This document shows, in pieces, positions 26,239 to 33,380 of a DNA stretch of 64,000 nt (the first letter of the stretch is position 1; every line of letters begins with the position of its first letter). Made by a program: the position numbers and the translations under genes. The notes under the pieces were generated by a model. The model did no database searches, was not told the origin of the DNA, and saw only the letters and a program-made list of their open reading frames with translations. The stretch is from Leptospiraceae bacterium (GTDB lineage: Bacteria; Spirochaetota; Leptospiria; Leptospirales; Leptospiraceae). The stretch is from contig JACKPC010000007.1 of the NCBI GenBank assembly GCA_024233835.1, positions 248,001-312,000 on the forward strand, given 5' to 3'.

Positions 26239-26347
26239 CTTCGATACTAAATTTATTGCAAAAGCAATAAATTTCACTCAGCAACCGTATTGGATTCTCG
26301 GCGGCTGAGTGAAATATTTTGTGAAAACAAAATATTTTGTATCGAAG
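26239..26347. repeat. 109-bp hairpin insertion element with two internal stems
   Basis: Two 44-bp arms (26239-26282 and 26304-26347) are inverted copies around a 21-bp centre; ends are CTTCGATAC and GTATCGAAG. Each arm also folds on itself: ATTTATTGC/GCAATAAAT in the left arm and AAATATTTTGT/ACAAAATATTT in the right. The two internal stems differ in sequence but both pair perfectly, as expected of a structure-constrained mobile repeat. It interrupts a nuclease gene. Confidence 0.75.
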
Positions 26348-26832
26348 CCAAATATTTGCAAAAACTCCAGTTCTCGGTCAGAGTTTTTGTCCAGTTCTGA
26401 AACTACGATACAGTGTATCTTTGTAATCCCCGGAATTTCCATGACATAAAGTCCTCTTTTATTTTCAAAGAAATGATATGCCTCCAAAAATCGCTTTGGC
26501 TTCTTTGTCGTGATAAGAGTAAAGCTTAAACATCCCTTTTCTTTTTTCCGCAGGATAAAAGCCGAGATATAATATAAAGTTTTATATATATCCTGTAGTT
26601 TTACGCCCTGGCTTTCTGACTTGAACTCGATGATATTGAATTCCTGAAAATAGTTCATTAAGTCGAGGTGTTTACCTATAGGTTTATCGCTTTCAATCAC
26701 AAGGACATCGAGTTTTCTCGGAAGCCTGTGTAATTCATATTCCGTTTCAACCTTTGCAAACTTTGAGAAAAACGATATGGCTCTTTTCTTAAATACTTCA
26801 TCAAAGGTTTTTTGGAGTTTTCGTTTGTTCAT
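26278..26832 (-). pseudogene. 5' part of split Rpn/PD-(D/E)xK-type nuclease gene
   Basis: Starts at ATG 26832 (MNKRKLQKTFDEVFKKRAIS) with an AGAGGG ribosome-binding site. The nuclease-like core shows LDLMNYFQEFNIIEFKSESQ (~54-73), whose IIEFKSE fits the ExK motif of a PD-(D/E)xK fold, then VKLQDIYKTLYYIS. The last ~18 residues and the stop come from the 109-bp hairpin insert. Homologous genes continue into the 25888-26238 part, so the original gene was one frame of roughly 300 codons. Confidence 0.65.
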
Positions 26833-26877
26833 GTGACCCTCTACTATAAAGGGTTTGAAAATGCACAGAAGGAACAA

Positions 26878-27255
26878 AAAATTTTTATAGAACAGGAATC
26901 GAAACTGGACTTTCGGGATAATTTTTAAGATTTTTTTAAATCCTCCTTAACCCCACGTTGAAACATGGGCTTAAGAGAAAGCATCTTCTAATATTATGAT
27001 AATCTAACAAGTTACTGTATACCTCTCCCTATCTACCAGAATTAGAAAGCTCTACTTAACCAAATCCCTCTCCGAAACGGAAAGGGATAGACCGGCCTGG
27101 TATCAAAACAGCATAGTCCGCCAAATAAGACCTCCCCTGCCCTGTAAATGAGCGAAGCGAGAGAACGAATTAGGGAAGGGGGAAAGAGGGGGATAGGTAA
27201 ACTTAGTGATTAGTATTTAGATATTAGGGATTAGTAAATTACTAATTCCTATTTC
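26878..27255. other. Gene-free stretch with shared 5' flank and dispersed repeats
   Basis: No gene is supported. The first ~65 bp (to about 26945) are a copy of the sequence upstream of the other nuclease gene (28249-28315). Next come CCCCACGTTGAAACATGGG, related to the hairpin at 20536, and GAGCGAAGCGAGAGAACGAA with AGGGGGATAGGTAAA (about 27148-27202), repeated at 28343-28395. The final 50 bp are TAGT-type simple sequence. Confidence 0.6.
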
Positions 27256-28200
27256 TTAATTTCTAATCGCTTTCCGAAAAAACTTCTCCAGATAGGCTTC
27301 CGGGAGTTCGGTCATTTCTGAGATGAAATCTAAAGAGGAGCCTGCACGTTTCATTTTTATCGCAGTCCTGAGTTTACTTTTATGCTCGGCTCTTTTTCGT
27401 TCTTTTTCAATTTGTCTCTCGGCCAGCAGGCGTTCCTCTTCCTTTCCTTTTTTGAGTCCTTCCTCGAAAGCATACTCGATAGTGGCTTCGTGGTCTCTTT
27501 CTGTTTTCAGGCGCATCTCGTAGTAGTTTCTTGTTTTTCTGTCGAGAGAAATATCCTGAAGAGCTTCAACGGCTTCACGAATCACGGGGTTTTTGATTTT
27601 GAGCTTTTTCACGTCCTCTTCCTTTAATTTCTCGGCTTTTTGGATGAGATATATCCAATCTTCTAAATTAGACTCCTGAGTTCCGGATGTATTCAGGAAT
27701 TTCTTCAATTCTAAAATATGGATTTCGAGGTCTTTCGTCAAGGCTATTTCTCTGCCTTCTGCTTCGAGAACCCGGAAAATCGAATGGTAGTTTTCTGTTT
27801 CCAGAAGCTTAAAATTCAAAAAAGAAACGGAATAAACCGGTTTTAAGTCCGAGTATTTCTTTCCTCGAACTATTTGCTGAGAATAAAGCTTTGCCCAGTA
27901 ATACAGGATTCGTTTTCCATAAAATTTTTGGGGAAAGGCCTGCATTTCGATTCCGAAATATTGTTTGTTTTTATTCTTTGCGTGTATATCCAGAACCGAC
28001 AACTTATCACTCATAAGGTCTCCGGGAATTTCCGGGTTTAATATTTTTAGCCGGGTAATTTTTTGGTTACCTTCAAAACCGAGAACCGAGTTTAAAAGGT
28101 CAGTCAGCAAGTGCGGATACTTTATGCAAAATATCTTAAATACAATATCGCTATGTAAGGGTAGAAGTCCGTTCTGTTTTTCCGTATCTTTCTGTTTCAT
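27256..28200 (-). CDS. Rpn family recombination-promoting nuclease/putative transposase
   Basis: 314 residues from ATG 28200 (MKQKDTEKQNGLLPLHSDIV), preceded by AGGAG; the frame is open 16 codons further up only because of the shared 5' flank. PD-(D/E)xK pattern: HSDIVFKIFCIK, then SVLDIHAKNKNKQYFGIEMQ (Asp and Glu-x-Gln site, ~85-105) and FYGKRILYYWAKLYSQQI. The C-terminal third is a charged coiled coil ending ELPEAYLEKFF. This family (TIGR01784-like) is common, multi-copy and linked to gene transfer. It appears intact, unlike its neighbour. Confidence 0.8.
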   Translation of the reverse strand: MKQKDTEKQNGLLPLHSDIVFKIFCIKYPHLLTDLLNSVLGFEGNQKITRLKILNPEIPGDLMSDKLSVLDIHAKNKNKQYFGIEMQAFPQKFYGKRILYYWAKLYSQQIVRGKKYSDLKPVYSVSFLNFKLLETENYHSIFRVLEAEGREIALTKDLEIHILELKKFLNTSGTQESNLEDWIYLIQKAEKLKEEDVKKLKIKNPVIREAVEALQDISLDRKTRNYYEMRLKTERDHEATIEYAFEEGLKKGKEEERLLAERQIEKERKRAEHKSKLRTAIKMKRAGSSLDFISEMTELPEAYLEKFFRKAIRN

Positions 28201-28248
28201 TTTATGATCTCCTACTATAAAGGGTTTGAAAATGCACAGAAGGAACAA

Positions 28249-28619
28249 AAATTTTCTATTAAACAGGAACTGAAACTGGACTTTTGGGATAATTTTTAAG
28301 ATTTTTTTAAATCCTCATTTCCCCGTTTCCCCACGCTAAAGCATGAGCGAAGCGAGAGAACGAATTAGGGAAGGGGGAAAGAGGGGGATAGGTAAAAAAC
28401 TTATGGGTAAAGAGATGTTGCAACCGGGGGTGGGTTTATGAAACACTTACGAAGTCCTTAATGGGGATCGTTTTTTTGATTAGAATTTATTTTGGAATTT
28501 TTCCGAAATTTAAGTCTTAACAATAAGTTACCCATGGAGCAATAGGACATATATCACCTTATGGGAAGTAACTTATTTATAAGCCATAAGATTTTTGGGT
28601 AGACATTGGACTTTAAACT
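28249..28619. other. Gene-free stretch with relic IS66 end and inverted repeat
   Basis: No gene is seen. It holds the shared nuclease-gene flank, the dispersed repeat at 28343-28395, a 27-bp relic of an IS66 end at 28424-28450 (25 of 27 bases match the end at 29280-29306, inverted), and a 10-bp inverted repeat AATAAGTTAC/GTAACTTATT (28522-28531, 28568-28577) close to the next gene, which could be an operator. Confidence 0.6.
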
Positions 28620-29276
28620 TTGAGTAAATTCCTATATACCAATAATAAACCAGAGGAGAAAAAAGAAGTGAAGGAAGAAACACCAACAGAAAAAGCAAAA
28701 AAAGGCTTTACGGGGTTGCAGAAAACAATTGCCGGATTGATAGGAGGAGGATTATTAGTAGCAGCTGGATACTTTGTATCTGCAGACAAATCAACCCCAA
28801 CCAACCCAGCAGGGGACAAACCAGCAGGCACAGAAGATACATCGGACAAAAATCCAAACATCAATAAACCTAGCTCAAACCAAAAAAACAACATAGCAAC
28901 TCCTAGCGAGCGTAGTAACAAGATACAGAAAAAAGTAACCGACAACAAACTCTACGAAGTAGAACTACAACACTGTGACAGCCCAGATGATAAGGCTTGT
29001 AGTATAGGTGGAAGAACGCTAAGGGCTTTAGAAGATTACAATATGCGTACTGCTAAAGCAGTTTTACGCGTTGGTTTGACAGGGGCAGGATTTACTCCAG
29101 TACAAGTCACAAGAGCAACAACAGCTATTGGTGGACTTTATGAAAAAGATTATTCAATAACAAAAATTGACCTAGACGGCAATATATTTATTTATAGTAC
29201 AGAAAAAGACGGTAAGAAATACACCAACAAATTAAATCTAGTAACTAAAGAATATAGTTACACTAAAGATAATTAG
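28620..29276 (+). CDS. Membrane-anchored hypothetical protein, possible transfer-system part
   Basis: 218 residues starting with TTG at 28620; no closer ATG gives a sensible start and the ribosome-binding site is weak. A short charged cytoplasmic N-terminus (KKEVKEETPTEKAKKGF) leads to one transmembrane helix (~35-53, IAGLIGGGLLVAAGYF), a Pro/Thr/Asn-rich linker (~54-95) and an outside domain with two cysteines. Before the IS66 insertion it stood ~50 bp upstream of the pilin-like gene at 31758, so both likely belonged to one operon. Family not recognised. Confidence 0.6.
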   Translation: MSKFLYTNNKPEEKKEVKEETPTEKAKKGFTGLQKTIAGLIGGGLLVAAGYFVSADKSTPTNPAGDKPAGTEDTSDKNPNINKPSSNQKNNIATPSERSNKIQKKVTDNKLYEVELQHCDSPDDKACSIGGRTLRALEDYNMRTAKAVLRVGLTGAGFTPVQVTRATTAIGGLYEKDYSITKIDLDGNIFIYSTEKDGKKYTNKLNLVTKEYSYTKDN

Positions 29277-29329
29277 AAAGTAAGCGTATCATAAACCCAC
29301 CCCCGGCAGTGCTTGGCCCGGAGGTAGAT

Positions 29330-30937
29330 TTAAGTTGTGGTTGTTCTGGATTCTTCTTTTTGTTTCTTTGCGATAGCCTGCGGAGTCAAATCTTTCGGAT
29401 CGAAATTGGGATTTTCCACTATCTCATCAAAAACGGTTTTAAGATATTGGTAAGGATCCAGACCGCATAATTTTGCATTTTCGATCAGAGCATAGTAAAT
29501 TGCACTTGCCTTTGCTCCCTCAGGGGAAAAGGCAAATAACCAATTCTTTCTTCCCAGTGCAAATGGACGAATGGCATTTTCTACCAGGTTTGTATCAGGT
29601 GTTATATTCCCATTATATATAAATATTATTAATTTATCATAATGAGATATAAAATATCTCATTGCTTTATATAGATCACCTGAAGGTTCCATAACCGAGA
29701 GTTCACTCGCAATAAAAGCTTTCATTCGTTCCATTATTGGAAGGCTATGTCTTTGCCGTCGCTTTTCGAGTTTATCTTTATTATGGTGTATTTTTAATTG
29801 ATAATAAGATTCTTCTAATCTATAGAGTCTGTTATATTCCTCTAATATGTGATTTACAGACTTATTATTTTTAATCGATTTATAAATATCAGTAAACTTC
29901 CTTCTTGCATGAACATTACAACCGGCATGTTCATCTTCAGAAACAATAGAAGATAAATGTGCATTATAGGTTCCAAGACCATCGGTTTGAATGATTCCCT
30001 TGTAGCCAAATAGAAAGTCTTTTAGAAATTTTGCACTTCTCGATTGGTCATAATGAAAATATACTGCTCTCTCAGTCTCGCCTACCAGACCGCTGCGAAA
30101 ACACCACATCCAGGATAAATTGGTTCCTTTTCTACCCGGCTCACTGACTACCTGTAAGCGAGTTTCATCTATCTGAATAGCATGAGCGAATTGTATTAGT
30201 TGTAAAATTTGATTTGTTATTGGCTCAAGCATTTCTGCAATCGTTATAAAATTTCTTGCTATAGTAGCTTTTGAAATACTTACACCTAAACGTTTTAATA
30301 TATTAGATATTCTGTTTATAGGAAGATGGTCGCAATACTTTTGAACAATCATATATGCCAGACTATCACGATGCAGAATCGCTTTGGGAATAAGCTGAGG
30401 AACCGGAGGTTTTGATTTTACACCGGGACGATTTTCATCACCGCTACCTTCGCATTTCTTACAAACATATTGAGGTCGAATCGTCTTCACAACTACAAAC
30501 TGAGCCGGGATGATCTTCAGCTTTTCAAGAACTTCTGAATGTGCTAAAGCTGTCAGCATACAACCACAGCCACATACCTTTTCGTGTTCTTCGAGGTCAA
30601 GAATCACTTCTTCTCTCGGTAAGTTTGGATCCAGGCCGTCTCGCTTTCCGCGCTTTTTTTTCTTCTTTCTATGCTCTTTTACTAAAATAGTTTTCTCTTC
30701 ATCAACTATTTGTTCTGCTTCGTTGAAGAGTAGTGCCTGTTTTTGTTCTTCAGGTGTCCACTTCTCTGATTTTTTATTATACAACTGGTTTCTGTAATAC
30801 TCTATTTTCTCATCTTTCAATTTGTTTAGAGATTCAAGAGATTTGATAATCTTAGAATATTCCTGAAGCTTTTCATATTGCTGCTGAATTATTTTATGTG
30901 ATTCTTTAATGCCTGTTGGAAGTTCGGTAGATTTCAT
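29330..30937 (-). CDS. tnpC: IS66 transposase TnpC
   Basis: 535 residues from ATG 30937 (MKSTELPTGIKESHKIIQQQ). It contains the coiled-coil N-terminus, a Lys-rich KKKKRGKRDG stretch, the zinc-binding CGCGCML...CKKCEGSG region, the DDE domain (IQIDETRLQVV, GIIQTDGLGTYN, HARRKFTDIY) and the typical end TNLVENAIRPFALGRKNWLF. It catalyses transposition. No frameshift is visible. Confidence 0.95.
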   Translation of the reverse strand: MKSTELPTGIKESHKIIQQQYEKLQEYSKIIKSLESLNKLKDEKIEYYRNQLYNKKSEKWTPEEQKQALLFNEAEQIVDEEKTILVKEHRKKKKKRGKRDGLDPNLPREEVILDLEEHEKVCGCGCMLTALAHSEVLEKLKIIPAQFVVVKTIRPQYVCKKCEGSGDENRPGVKSKPPVPQLIPKAILHRDSLAYMIVQKYCDHLPINRISNILKRLGVSISKATIARNFITIAEMLEPITNQILQLIQFAHAIQIDETRLQVVSEPGRKGTNLSWMWCFRSGLVGETERAVYFHYDQSRSAKFLKDFLFGYKGIIQTDGLGTYNAHLSSIVSEDEHAGCNVHARRKFTDIYKSIKNNKSVNHILEEYNRLYRLEESYYQLKIHHNKDKLEKRRQRHSLPIMERMKAFIASELSVMEPSGDLYKAMRYFISHYDKLIIFIYNGNITPDTNLVENAIRPFALGRKNWLFAFSPEGAKASAIYYALIENAKLCGLDPYQYLKTVFDEIVENPNFDPKDLTPQAIAKKQKEESRTTTT

Positions 30938-30989
30938 GAATATTACAGATGATATGTTTATTCCCACATACCATCTGTAAAGAATTATT

Positions 30990-31319
30990 TTATACTTTTA
31001 GATATTTTTCTTCTTTATGCTCCTTAAAAAAATCTATTCCTTTAAGTAACCAGAGCAAGCGTTGATTTGAAATCTCTTTTACTTCCTCATCCGTATTGAC
31101 CCAGGGAAACTTTTGTTTGGACAGTTTCTTCTGCCAGAGACAAAACCCATTCTTATCCCAATATAAGACTTTCAACATGTTTTTGCGCTTATTGCAGAAT
31201 ATAAACAGACTCTTATCAAAGGGTGATAAGTTCATTTCTGTCTGAACCAACTGAGTAAGTGTATTTATTGATTTTCTCATATCCGTCACTCCAGGACGTA
31301 TAAATACACGACGTCTCAT
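30990..31319 (-). CDS. tnpB: IS66 accessory protein TnpB
   Basis: 109 residues from ATG 31319, which overlaps the tnpA stop by 4 nt. The IS66 Orf2 signature is clear: VFIRPGVTDMRKSINTLTQL, FIFCNKRKNMLKVLYWDKNG, then FCLWQKKLSKQKFPW. The protein is needed for IS66 transposition, though its precise role is not settled. Confidence 0.95.
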   Translation of the reverse strand: MRRRVFIRPGVTDMRKSINTLTQLVQTEMNLSPFDKSLFIFCNKRKNMLKVLYWDKNGFCLWQKKLSKQKFPWVNTDEEVKEISNQRLLWLLKGIDFFKEHKEEKYLKV

Positions 31320-31624
31320 GAGAAATCCCAAATCATAACTTGGAATCTTAGATTTATCTTACATTCTATCATCCCTTCCTGATTGACACTGATACTCAAT
31401 AGAGGACTTTGTTCTGAGTTCTCTTCCTTTTGTTCGTATTCCAAAAATCCGAGGTCTTCGAAGGGATATTCTTTTGGACTTACCTTTACGGGTTTTGTAG
31501 ACTTCTTCAGATTGTATCTGAAGGATGAATAAGATAGACTATGCTCTTTACAATAGGCCATGCAGCTCTTGCCGCTTGCCTGCCAGTTCTCGATATGTTC
31601 TTCCCAGTTTTGTATTGTCTTCAT
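31316..31624 (-). CDS. tnpA: IS66 accessory protein TnpA
   Basis: 102 residues. The N-terminal helix-turn-helix-like part (WEEHIENWQASGKSCMAYCK, HSLSYSSFRYNLKK) is typical of IS66 TnpA proteins. It ends in a short strand-rich segment. First gene of the element, 57 bp inside the right inverted repeat, coupled to tnpB by an ATGA overlap. Confidence 0.88.
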   Translation of the reverse strand: MKTIQNWEEHIENWQASGKSCMAYCKEHSLSYSSFRYNLKKSTKPVKVSPKEYPFEDLGFLEYEQKEENSEQSPLLSISVNQEGMIECKINLRFQVMIWDFS

Positions 31625-31757
31625 GAAGCCAGTGTAACACGGTTCCCAGGATTTGGGAAGGTGGGTTCATGATACGCTTACATTAGAAAATAATTTATAA
31701 TAAAGATCAATCTAAAAAACTATATCTAGATGTTTTTTGTATAATAATAGTTATAGA

Positions 31758-32282
31758 ATGATTATAAAAATATTTACAATTGTATTAATATTCAACACAC
31801 TTCTGCCAACAGACTTTATATTTGCACAAGAGAATACATCATCAGACACTGCTAATCCTTTGGAGAAAAAAGACGAAAAAAAAGTACAAGAATCCTTCAA
31901 CCGTCAGATATATGCCAACTGTGAAAACAAAGACGGTACTATCAAGACAGGCAATGCAGAGGACGGAGGAGTATTGCAATACAATATCGACTGTGCACCA
32001 TTCCATGCTCAGGAGATCCTAGACTTTAGATCCAAAGGTCGTAGTGAGTGGTCTATCCTAAACTGGATCAACCGTATCGTTACATTCTTTTATCGCATGG
32101 CTTTCGTAGCAGCGATACTGGGTGTATTCGTAGCAGGTATCAAGTACATCAGAGCAGGAGGCGAGGGTGGTTTCTCTGCAGCAAAAGATGCACTAAAGTG
32201 GGCACTGATAGGCTTCCTAGTCAGCGGTACAGCCTGGACACTCGTAGCCATGTGGAGTAGGGCGATGAGTATGCTGGCGTAG
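31758..32282 (+). CDS. VirB2/TrbC-like pilin-type membrane protein
   Basis: 174 residues from ATG 31758; a TTG start 21 bases upstream is also possible. A signal peptide (MIIKIFTIVLIFNTLLPTD) ends near IFAQE. After an acidic linker there are two hydrophobic helices (~110-128 FYRMAFVAAILGVFVAGIKY; ~146-168 WALIGFLVSGTAWTLVAMW) separated by GGEGGFSAAKDALK, the layout of VirB2/TrbC conjugation pilins. It was next to the 28620 gene before IS66 came in. No other transfer genes are present, so this is probably a remnant of a conjugative element. Confidence 0.65.
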   Translation: MIIKIFTIVLIFNTLLPTDFIFAQENTSSDTANPLEKKDEKKVQESFNRQIYANCENKDGTIKTGNAEDGGVLQYNIDCAPFHAQEILDFRSKGRSEWSILNWINRIVTFFYRMAFVAAILGVFVAGIKYIRAGGEGGFSAAKDALKWALIGFLVSGTAWTLVAMWSRAMSMLA

Positions 32283-32320
32283 CTACCACGCGTCATCCTG
32301 AGTCCGTAGGACGAAGGATC

Positions 32321-32553
32321 CCACGACACTACCACGTCATCCTGAACGTAGTGAAGGATCCCACAAGGACAAGCACCATGCAAAACCCAGTGAGATTCTT
32401 CATTTTCGCTACGCTCAATTCAGAATGACGTATTCTCATCCCACGACACTACCACGTCATCCTGAACGTAGTGAAGGATCCCACAAGGACAAGCACCATG
32501 CAAAACCCAGTGAGATTCTTCATTTTCGCTACGCTCAATTCAGAATGACGTAG
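32321..32553. repeat. Two tandem copies of a 120-bp repeat
   Basis: CCACGACACTACCACGTCAT begins at 32321 and again at 32441, and the following ~112 bp are identical. The unit contains CGTCATCCTGAACGTAGTGA and its near-complement CTACGCTCAATTCAGAATGACG, so each copy can fold into a long hairpin. A diverged third half-copy precedes them at 32291-32320. It follows directly after the pilin-like gene and may end its transcript. Confidence 0.9.
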
Positions 32554-32554
32554 T

Positions 32555-32731
32555 TTACTCAAACACCATATCATCAAAAAGTTCCTTCCATTCAGGATTC
32601 ACAGACTCAATCAAATCAATTTTCCTAGATCTTCTCCATCCTTTTATCTGCTTTTCTCTATGGATAGCTTCTTCTAGATCGTGAAATAGTTCATAATATA
32701 CAAGCTTATTCACATTGTACCTATAGGTGAA
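32555..32731 (-). pseudogene. Truncated GIY-YIG nuclease gene (3' end only)
   Basis: On the minus strand, codons from 32731 to the TAA at 32557-32555 encode the end of a UvrC-type/YhbQ-like GIY-YIG protein: YRYNVNKLVYYELFHDLEEA, AIHREKQIKGWRRSRKIDLI, then NPEWKELFDDM. The catalytic GIY-YIG half is gone; the frame breaks exactly where the 517-bp repeat copy 2 starts. So arrival of that repeat, or recombination at it, removed the 5' part. Confidence 0.8.
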
Positions 32732-32892
32732 GCACTGTAGAGACGCATAGCAATATATCTCCTACTGTGAAGAAAACAAGACTAAAGCGTTTTCCTTTCT
32801 CCCTCTATTATGTTCTCAAAGAAACTTTGGTTTCGATTATAGCCGTATGGCATGACAGGAGAAACCCGGAGTCCTTGAAAAAAAGAAAATAA
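32731..32892 (+). pseudogene. RelE/ParE toxin remnant (3' half)
   Basis: This is the copy of the 3' half of the toxin gene at 23981-24310. The reading frame (TVETHSN, then LKRFPFSLYYVLKETLV and AVWHDRRNPESL) is open to a TAA at 32890-32892 but has no start and no N-terminal half. It cannot encode a working toxin. Confidence 0.8.
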
Positions 32893-33247
32893 AATAAATA
32901 ATCTACCCTTCGACGCGCTTCGCTTGCTCAGGGGTCGCTCTGCGCTGGCTGAGAGAGTGAAACGAGCCGAAGCCAAGCACAGGGCGGTGCCCTTTTTTCC
33001 CAGCCGGATGTGGTTGCTGAGCATGCGCACAGCGTCCGGCTGAAGGGAATACCGAAGTCAAGCTACAGACAAAAATTATTCGGTCTAATAGAAAGTAAGT
33101 TTAAAAATATAGAATAAGGGTAGCAAGCGTAAGCTTTTCTTATCGGGCTATACTTCGACTCGCCGTTGGCTCGCGGTTCGTAGAGTAGCCGAAGGGCAGT
33201 AGCCGCCCGCCGGCTGAGCGATGACGTAAGTCTGAGCCGAAGCCAAG
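32731..33247. repeat. 517-bp duplicated block, copy 2
   Basis: Gap-free match to 24149-24665. It starts with a remnant of the toxin 3' half, then repeats the same palindrome-rich gene-free sequence, including AAAAATTATTCGGTCTAATA and GGGTAGCAAGCGTAAGC. The rest of the gene-free stretch (33248-33380) carries GGAATAGGTAAAAAGCTG, a fragment also found beside both CRISPR arrays, and nothing else that I recognise. Confidence 0.9.
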
Positions 33248-33380
33248 GGGCCGGGGAATAGGTAAAAAGCTGGCTTGCTTACTTCAAAATCTGTTTATCC
33301 GAAAACTACTATACCATGGAGTTTAAATTCCGGGTGGTTTTTTTGTTGAAAATTAATCTGGAAGCTTCATCCCTGAAATC

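Larger units (their letters stand above)
29280..31681 (-). mobile_element. IS66-family insertion sequence
   Basis: 2402 bp bounded by imperfect inverted repeats: GTAAGCGTATCATAAACCCA at 29280 and the complement of GTAAGCGTATCATGAACCCA ending at 31681 (one mismatch in 22). GTAAGC ends are typical of IS66. A perfect 8-bp target duplication ATTAGAAA flanks it (29272-29279 and 31682-31689), the length known for IS66. The three standard genes tnpA, tnpB and tnpC are all open, so the element may still be active. Confidence 0.96.
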
